Of a stretch of 20,209 bases of DNA, positions 9,701 through 18,700 are shown piece by piece (position 1 is the first letter of the stretch; each line of letters starts with the position of its first letter). Source of the stretch: Apostichopus leukothele (lineage: Eukaryota; Echinodermata; Holothuroidea; Aspidochirotida; Stichopodidae); the NCBI GenBank assembly GCA_010014835.2, contig JAAAKB020206926.1:1-20209 (forward strand), in the 5' to 3' direction. The position numbers and the translations under genes were made by a program. The notes below the pieces were generated by a model. The model had not been told where the DNA came from. It was given only the letters and a program-made list of their open reading frames with translations, and ran no database searches.

Positions 9701-12700
9701 AATCAAATGCATTCTACTAATTGATATACAATAAGTCAACACATTGAAGTGTCAGAAACGAAGATTGCCTTTCAATTTGATGTTATTTAAGAGTAAAGTT
9801 TCCCTGGTATAAGCATTGAGGTTTCTTTACAATGTTTGCAAACTAGTTGTGGTCTGTAGCAGGAAATAATGTTTACTATTACCAGGTATGTCTGAAGAGG
9901 ACTTGATGGTAATAAGGTGAAATGAGTCATACATGTTACTTAAATATATGCCTTTTCTTGTTCTCTCAGGGAAGGACTAGCTGTCCCTGATTCAGGCTGG
10001 CGATCTGTATCCACTTCTCCTCTGTCCCCAGGGAAATCACCTCAGGTTAGTTTCCATTAAGAAGGAAGGTTGGCATGAGGTCTGGTACCTCAGGTTGGTA
10101 CCCATTCTTCAAGGTTGGCATGAGTTCTAGTACCTCAGGCTGGTACCCATTCTGTAAGGTTGGAAAGAGATATGGTACCTCAGGATGGTACCCATTCTGT
10201 AAGGATGGAATGTGGTCTAGTACCTTAAGTTGGTACCCATTCTGTAAGGTTGGAATGAGGTCTGGTACTTCATGTTGGTACCCATTCTGCAAGGTTGGAA
10301 AGAGATATGGTACCTCAGGTTGGTACCTATTGTGTAAGGTTGGAATGTGGTCTAGTACCTCAGGTTTGTACCCATTCTGTAAGGTTGGAATGTTGTCTGG
10401 TACTTCAGGTTGGTACCCATTCTGTAAATTTGGAATGTGGTCTGGTACTTCAGGTTGGTATCATTCTGTTAGGTTGGAATGATGTCTGATTGGTGCATAT
10501 TCCTCTCCATTTCTATACAAAGTAAGTTCCAGTCAGTGATCGTATCTTAAATCTTTGTAAGAATCTTTGTAAATCTTTGTAAGATATTTGTGTCTCATTA
10601 GCATTCATTTCACACTCAAAATTGTGAGAACTATACATACACCTCGTAAAGACATTAATTTCTAGTGAGTCTTCTTGATATCAAAGAAAATCTTGTATAT
10701 TCTTCTCTCTACTCACAATTTTGGGGTTAAAGTAATTTATTTGATCTTTAGTTGATGGGCGACAAAAAGACATAAAGCATGATGAGACATTCTGACTGCA
10801 AAACTTATTTATGACAAGTTGAAAAGTCAGAGAAAAATATCTCCAATCATCAGCACAGACGAAGATGTGAACAGAAGGGACGATACAGAGAATTCTGGTG
10901 GGGGTGGGGGGGGGGTGGGTAGGGGGAGGGGTAGAGAGCCCTGCTGCTATAAGAACAATATTCAGCTACTAAATAAATAGTCATCCCTTCCACTTGCTTT
11001 AATTGGTGTTAATGAATTTGTGAGACATTAAATGAATAATCTCTTGTATAGAAATGCTATGTTATCTGTGTTGCTTTTCCGTGACCATAGCAGGAAATGA
11101 TCGCCCTTCAGATTTCCTGACTCTTGTTGTCTTTTGCTGTGGGAATTAGATTCTGATATACATACTAAAGATTTGATATCACTTACCACGAGTAAACCTG
11201 CTAGCTTTCAGTTCGTAGTCTTATTTCTTCGGTGAATCAGCTTATTTGTGTGGTTGCTAGGTGGCTGTATGGTTTCAATGCAGATTTGGGGTGTTTCGTC
11301 AACATTTTTGTCAGTTTGAGCAACCGTACCTTCTTTAACTCCAAACAAGACTGAAAACAGAAACAAGCTCTTTTCACCACATGATTGTTTATTAACAAGT
11401 AATTAAACTATTTAATTATAAAATTGTTGTCATCCATACAATTTTCAAATCTGAAAAAAATGATCACAGGCTGCAAATATTTATTCAACATTTTTTTTTT
11501 TTCATTTTTCTTCATAACTTAAAATAAAGACTTAACTTTACTAAAAGCCAATGAAGTTCTGTATTATAATAGGATTTGAGTATGCAATGTTAATCTATAG
11601 ATCCTTCAGTTGTATTCATATGAATGAATCATACATCATGTCTTCATCAAAGATGAGAATTTACACCTAAGCTATTCTCTGTGGCTCTTTCCCTGTATTG
11701 AATAATAGATTGAAATATTCAACTTCTTTGATATTCTTCAGGCATTCTTACATATGATGTGTAATTGATATCTACAAGTTGTTTTAAATACTAAATGATA
11801 ATAATAATCATGTATAATTATTCTTCAGGAAAAAAGGAGTGTTGACTCAGATGATGAACCAGCTGTTAAAGGCCCTGTCGAGATTGCTCTTGTGAAGGGT
11901 GGATTTGGACAAGGTTTAGGCTTTAATATTGTTGATGGAGAAGAGTTAAACCTTGGCAGGAAAGGCATATTTGTGAGGTCATTGTTTCCTGGAGGACCAG
12001 CAGCCACAGATGGTCGTTTGCAAGAAGGTAACAATTGTTTCTATTGTTTTCAACGCTAGAATAAGTTTTATCAGATTTATCGCTTGGATGGATTTATTTG
12101 ATTTATTGATAGTGTAAATTGTTTGAATAAGTATAGTGATTGTGTTTATTGTCTGAATGAGTTGATCGATTTTATTCATTGATGGGATCCGTTTGTGTTT
12201 TTTGACTGTGTTCAATGTTTGAATGAGTTTATTGTATGTGTTTATCCATAGAATGTGTTTTATTTCATATATATATATCCTTTCAACTTCAGGTGATGAA
12301 ATTCTAAAGGTGAATGGTGATACCTTGTCAGGGTTAACTCAGCAACATGCAACAGCAAAGTTCAAAGTAAGTGACATTGTGGTATAATTGAACCCTGCTA
12401 AGGAAGGTTGTAGGTGTCTGGGTAATCCCTTAGAGAGTTCAGAGAGACGTCCTGTAAATTCTGTCTCTTTACATTATCGCACAGTAATTCATTTTAAAAG
12501 TCAAAGTGGTTGTCTGCATGGGTAATATATATATGTATATATAATGTATATATGACAAAGATTAAATTGTTCACTTCCTGCTGCAAGAGTGCTCAATACT
12601 AGATTCAGAGCAAGTAGATGTAGAGCAAGTAATATAATATAGTATACCTATACGGTAATTTACTATCATAAAATGTATATATGAATATATATATATATGT

Positions 12701-15700
12701 GACTCATAATTGACAAATAAGAAGTACTGTTCTAGAAAACACATTGGAATTTTGGGTCCCCCTGGCACCTACCTCAGTAATACTTGGCAGTGGAATGAAA
12801 AGGTACAAAATGTAACTCGATGAAAGTATGGCGCAATATAAGTGTGAGTGGCACTGATGAAAATAGTAACTAATAAACCATGACTATACAGGAAGCGGAT
12901 TAAGGAGCAAAGAATAGGAAGAACGGATTACATATATTTGTAGAACTGGTAGTTTAGGGGCCCCAAGTCTGTTGAGGCTGGTGATGTGAGACTTAATACG
13001 AATATATATAATTTATATATATATATGCAGTATGGCATACATGTATTGATACAGTGTATTATGTATGATATATGTATAACAGTGTGTTCTATAGATAACA
13101 TACTTCCATGTACTTATGTTTGTACAGTATAGTATACCTGTATTGATACAGTGTGTTTTGTACTGTATGATATATGTATACCGGTGTGTTCTATAGATGT
13201 ATGTATATATCATACTTCCATGTTATTATGCTTGTTCAGTATAGTATACATGTATTGATACAGTGTGTTTTGTACTGTATGATATATGTATAACAGTGTA
13301 TTCTATAGATAGATATACATATAAAACATACTTCCAGGATTTTATGTTGTACAGTATAGTATAGCTGTATTGATACAGTGTGTTTTGTACTGTATGATAT
13401 ATGTAAAACAGTGTGTTCTATAGAGAGATATATAACATACTTCCATGTTATTATGTTTGTACAGTATAGTATAGCTGTATTGATACAGTGTGTTCTGTAC
13501 TGTATGATATATGTATAACAGTGTGTTCTATAGATAGATATACGTATATAACATACTTCCATGTTATTATGTTTGTACAGTATAGTATACATGTATTGAT
13601 ACAGTGTGTTTTGTATTGTATGATATATATGTAAAGCATTGTGTTCTATAGATAGATAAATGTATATCACATATTTCCTTGTGTTTATGTTTGTAAAGTA
13701 TATGATACATGCATACATACAGTTCATTACTGATGATCTAATAATGGCTATTACTATTGCATAATATTTCCAGGGTTTTTCTTAAGTTTTCTATCATAGC
13801 TTCTTTGTTTTCATTCTTTGTCACAGCAAGTAAAGAAGGGTTTAGTTACCTTGACTGTCGTGAGTAAGATGGAGACACCCTCCTCCAACAGCATCATTTT
13901 ACCTCCTCCCAGAAGGTAATTACTCCTTGTTTTGTTTAGTAATTTAAGGTGTCTGCAGTTTCGTTGAAACATCATCTTTCATCTAACTGTCAACTTGTGT
14001 TTTGTTGTAGTGTGTTGAAAAACTGAGCGTAGTAAACCTCTGGTGTTCAAACTGTTGTGCTCAGTGATCCCAAACTATCACCACAATCACCAACGCAACT
14101 CTCCAGTGGTGTATTTGTTGGCCTAGGGAATTGGTATTCAGGAAGAAGTTTTATATATATATCCACCTCCCCTGATTATAATGATTGAGGATGCTTAGTT
14201 TGCAAAGTGATGTTTTATTTTGCAACTTTTTTAGTAATTTATATGTTTAAGATTCTCCACTTTTTTGCACAAATAGTGGCATAGTTTGTCTTCAGAAATT
14301 TTGGCAACACAAAAGGTGTTGTAACAGTTTGGAAACCAGGGTATTAGAAGTAATCAAAGCAGTGCTGGGCTGGAGTGTGTTTAGAGAACAAAGTGAACAT
14401 TATATTCTAAATAACCTTGGTGTTTCTCAGTTGACAAGTCATAAACGTTTATTCAGTTACATTCATTGTACTTATAACCAGGTATAACCAGGTGCTTTGA
14501 TGTCATGAACGAATGTCAAGTAATGAACGAAAAAGGATTGATGTTCTGAACTGATTTTGGTCTTTATTGATTAAAAAAAAAAGTCCTCAGATTGCTTGTC
14601 CACGTAATTGAGATCATTCTAAATGCTACGGACAGAATATCAGAATTTAATATCATAACAAACTACAAAGTGTTAGAGATTTGTTTAAACTACATGAGTC
14701 CTAAGGACATGTTTGCTTCCATTCTGATCATCCGCTTTAATGTAGCAAATTCTTGATAACATAATATTTGTCATGATTACCTTGCAAGTTTAATGGCTAG
14801 TTGTACGAAAGGGTACAATTAATTCTATGCAACATTGGTTTATGTTCATTCTATGATTAATTCACCATCTGAAAATTATAGGCTATTCCACATCGTCATA
14901 ATGTTTTATGTCTCTGAGAGTAATTAATCTCCCCTGATCCTCATTAAAACTTCGTCGGTCATGTTGTTCATCATCCGTCTCCTATCTGAGTACTCCCTAA
15001 AAAGTTTTGCCATCTGCTGTTTCGTGGTAGATATTTGAAATCAGAGTTGTGTGGCTCCATGCAAGTCGTCTTCAATATGTCTTCTAAATTTTGTATCTTA
15101 AAAGGAAAAGAATGAAGTCGCAGAACAGTGATGACGAATTTATTTCTCCTGCTGTACACAGAAGGATTATAATTGAAGTCATCCTTAATAAAGGTAATAA
15201 CACTAGTTTAAGTACTGTAGGACTAGTTCAGCATGCCTTCGGAAATGATATTAACCTCTCATACATAAATATATAAATAAATATGTCTTTGTACCATTTG
15301 TCATCATCAAAGTAAATTCCTGTCTCTGTGGATGTTTATGTTTTAGAAAAGGCTTCATACCAGTTACCTCAGGTGTGTAAGGTTCTACTACTGGAGCTAT
15401 CCAGTCCATACTTGACTGTGACACCTATATAACCATTTCCTTGCTGTTGGTGCCAGAGACACTTACTGTATATAACCATTTCCTTGCTGTTGGTGCCAGC
15501 GACACCTATTTAACCATATCCTACAGTAGCTGTTGGTGCCAGTGACATCTATGTAACCATTTTCTTGCTGGTTGATGTCAGTCAGAAGTTCTAGTACCTT
15601 GCATACCGTTTGACCAGCAATCACACCCATGTTAATGTCAGAAATGCTAGACCAATACAGAGAGTAGGAGAAGTATCAGAAACTCATCTCAGGATTATTT

Positions 15701-18700
15701 AATTGATTTGTTTGCTTTTCTTGCTCAGATCATGAAAAGAGCCTGGGCATTGCTGTGATTTGTTTACCAATCCCAGGGAAGGCTCATGAGAGCGGAGTTT
15801 ACATCCATCAACTAGCAACAGCTACTTCTTCTCCAGCCAGGAGGGCTACCAAATTATGGTAAGTAGCGATAGATTTTGAAGAAATGTCTGCAATTTTCTT
15901 CTTTTTTCTTACCGATCATGAGTTGCATAGATGGAGAGGTTAATGTTGTAGGTCTACTGAAGAATGATGATATGTGGTTCACTCATAGTCATTGATGGCT
16001 GATTGTAACTCATGGAGGTATTCTGTAGTAGATCTCATTTAACCCTGCATGCCTGAGGTTATAATTACAAAAGTTATAATAAGTTATAAGTTAATTTTAA
16101 CGAGTTATAATAACAAAAATCTGTATGAGACTTGAGAAAGAATATTTCAATCATGGGTTAAAAGAGGACACTGTCAGTCATTACCTGGCTGTAATACTCT
16201 TATTGTATTTTAAGTTTTTTAATTATTATTTCGGGGTAATGTCTGTGTTTTACATCATCATTTAGGAATTTATGCAATTATTAATGTGGGTTTTGCATTG
16301 GTTTTCTTGTGTTACCATTTTCAACAATTTAGCAAAAGATAAGGTACCTAAAGACAGTGTCTGTTGCTTTGATTCACAAAATAACATTAGGATCAAATTA
16401 GGCATAAACTTCATAATTTTGATATTGGCAAACTAAACAGTAAATTAATTTTTGCAACTCAAATTTTAAGAAGGTGAAGTCAAGTGTTTGTTACCGTAAT
16501 AATTAGAGTGACACATATGCAGTAATTTACAGCTGAACAATGGTTTTTGTTGGAATAGTGCAAAGTCACATCCCAATGTAATATTGATATTTAATGAAGA
16601 TTGAAGCTAATAAAACAATTGATTTGGTAATTCTCTTGTTGCTGGTAAGGTTCTTGGAATTCCAGTGTCCCACTATAAGCTGTTTGTTTATCTTATAATT
16701 TATATTCCTGTCACATATTAATTATTTTTTTCCATTTTATTTACAGTGTGGGTGCCCAGGTGTTGGAGCTTAATGGGCAGAGCCTGTGCAATGTTGAAAC
16801 TAAGGATGCCCAGAGTCTTTTTGGCAATCTAAAACCAGGACAAGTCCAATTGAAAATATCAAGGTTTATTAGCGCAGAGGTAATAAGTTTTATGAGACTA
16901 GAATGTTAAATGCAACCATAGAGTACTGCAGATTGGCTAGTGGTTTTATTAAAACAAATGTAATGTGTGATGTTACTAGTTTATTGTCTAGGTATTTGAG
17001 AGGTGGTGTTCCATTGACAGTGTTTTGTGGTCTCTTTGAATTGAAGGGTCAAGTTTGAGCTATTCTAATAATTATTATCACTATTTGGTGTTCAGGAATC
17101 GAGGCAGGAATTGATCAAGGCCCAGGAATGTGCTCTTCGGCTAGGGAACCCACCCAAAGATACCACCAGCAAAGGTTCCCAGAGAGGTATGTTTGGATGT
17201 CAGCTTCAACAACTCTGCTAGTTATATGCAGAGATAAAATATTGTGCAGAGTGTACTCAACTTGTTTGGATGAGTTTAAATTATAAACCAAGTCAGGGGA
17301 TTGCATAAGAAGGATGTGATTATGGTAGGCAAGATTGGGGAATAATACCTCATATCTTATTACTCCATCTAGTTTTGAAAGTGGATTAGATTGCCAGATG
17401 AAAATGTTGCTGTTCTAGGAAATAAACCAGAGTGGGTGATATGATGTTCATGGTCAGCGTTGGGGTGGTGGGATGGAGAGGGGGGAGGTGAGAGTCAGGA
17501 TGAGGTGGAGGGGGGGTCTGGATGAGGTCCCCAGGGAAGGAATGATGGTTATGAATGAATGAGTGTTATCCTTGTTAGGTTGTTTCTTTGTATCAAAACC
17601 ATAGCTGCTATTTGACTGGATTAAAAATGGTAATGTATTCATTCTTCATTCTTTTCTCTATATTTGAAAAAAGCTTTATCAGAAGTTGATGTAAGTAAAC
17701 CAATTGGAAAAAGAAAGTAGCTGATAAGTAGACTACTTAAGGAAAGGTATGTTGAGAGCAGCTGTAAGCAGAACATTTACAATAAGAATTCATGAAGAAT
17801 TCATGAGTGAGGTATAGAAAAGTTTTGTTTAAGCATTTTAACATAAAATATTTTGTATATTCTTTGAATATTCTTCATGTTATAATTCTGGTGCGCTATA
17901 GCAACTGCAGTGTGTATATTTCAAACACATTCATTTGTGTTGTATTGATTTCTTCTTTCACATTTCCGTCTTTCTCTTAGGGAGTCTTAGTCCAGAGGTG
18001 GCTGGTAAAAGGGTTGCGGGTTCTTCTTCATCTATCAATAGAGACAAGGTGTGGTGCTATGTTGTATACCTGGTGCCTTTCATCAGAACCATCATTGTTT
18101 CTTTGTCATCATTGATAGCTTTCTCTCTTCCATGCTCCAGAAATGCAATAAAATATTTCAATCTAAAAAGTGATGAACTTCAGTCTTTCTGATTGCAAGT
18201 AATTAATGTTTGTGGTAGTCTTTCAAATTCCTGCCTCGTTGTGTCCTATTGGTTTGCTATCAACGACAAAGCAGCAATCTTAGTTTGATGCACTATATAT
18301 CTATCATTGATATCATTTTAGATCTTTCATTTCTATGCAGTGATTAATATTTGCTGGACTTGAAATGATTGCATAATCTTCATACATACCTTTCTCTTCT
18401 TGTGACTAACTATTCATATCTCATCAAAGCCTGTAAGGTCTCTCTGATTTTAACATGGTTGTCTTCCTTCATCAGTCTCATCTTTTCATTAATTGGACCG
18501 TAAAGAGGGTCAAAGTTATTCCAACTTTCTTAATTTTGTCATAAATTTGCTCAGTTTCGGTGTGAGTTCTTATTCCTACTTTTTCAACAAACTTTATCCA
18601 AAAGACTAACCTACTATTACTGCCTGTTTTATTTGTTTACATTTCTTCAATCCATTTGCATCTAATTTGCATCATTAAAATTTCTCTTTGAATAATGTCA

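Larger units (their letters stand above)
6462..9969 (+). other. Intron, 3.5 kb
   Basis: It contains a G-tract (7735-7758), a small CpG-bearing patch (8296-8369) and a large satellite array (8700-9697). No exon was recognised. The open frames at 6547-7223 (- strand), 7390-7632 and 8460-8807 show no domain or splice support. Confidence 0.55.

Noticed and set aside
10075-10482. 135-codon open frame of 15-residue repeats (GTSGWYPFCKVG type)
   Set aside because: It is the 45-bp minisatellite read in one frame. 45 is divisible by three, so any stop-free unit gives a long frame, and the - strand is open too. The upstream exon's frame meets TAA at 10058-10060, so it is not an exon extension.
13236-13727. 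163-codon open frame on the - strand
   Set aside because: It is the AT-rich tandem array; Tyr/Ile/His repetition follows the DNA units. No start context, splice sites or known domain.
17674-17690. 17-nt candidate microexon with a good GTAAGT donor
   Set aside because: Including it would shift the frame into exon 17981, giving a hydrophobic reading unlike the Ser-rich tail, and the acceptor lies in an A-rich stretch.
17935-18192. 85-codon frame spanning the exon at 17981
   Set aside because: Only 17981-18048 has splice support. The part after the donor is hydrophobic, T-rich intron sequence ending in a stop; it could matter only if the intron is retained.
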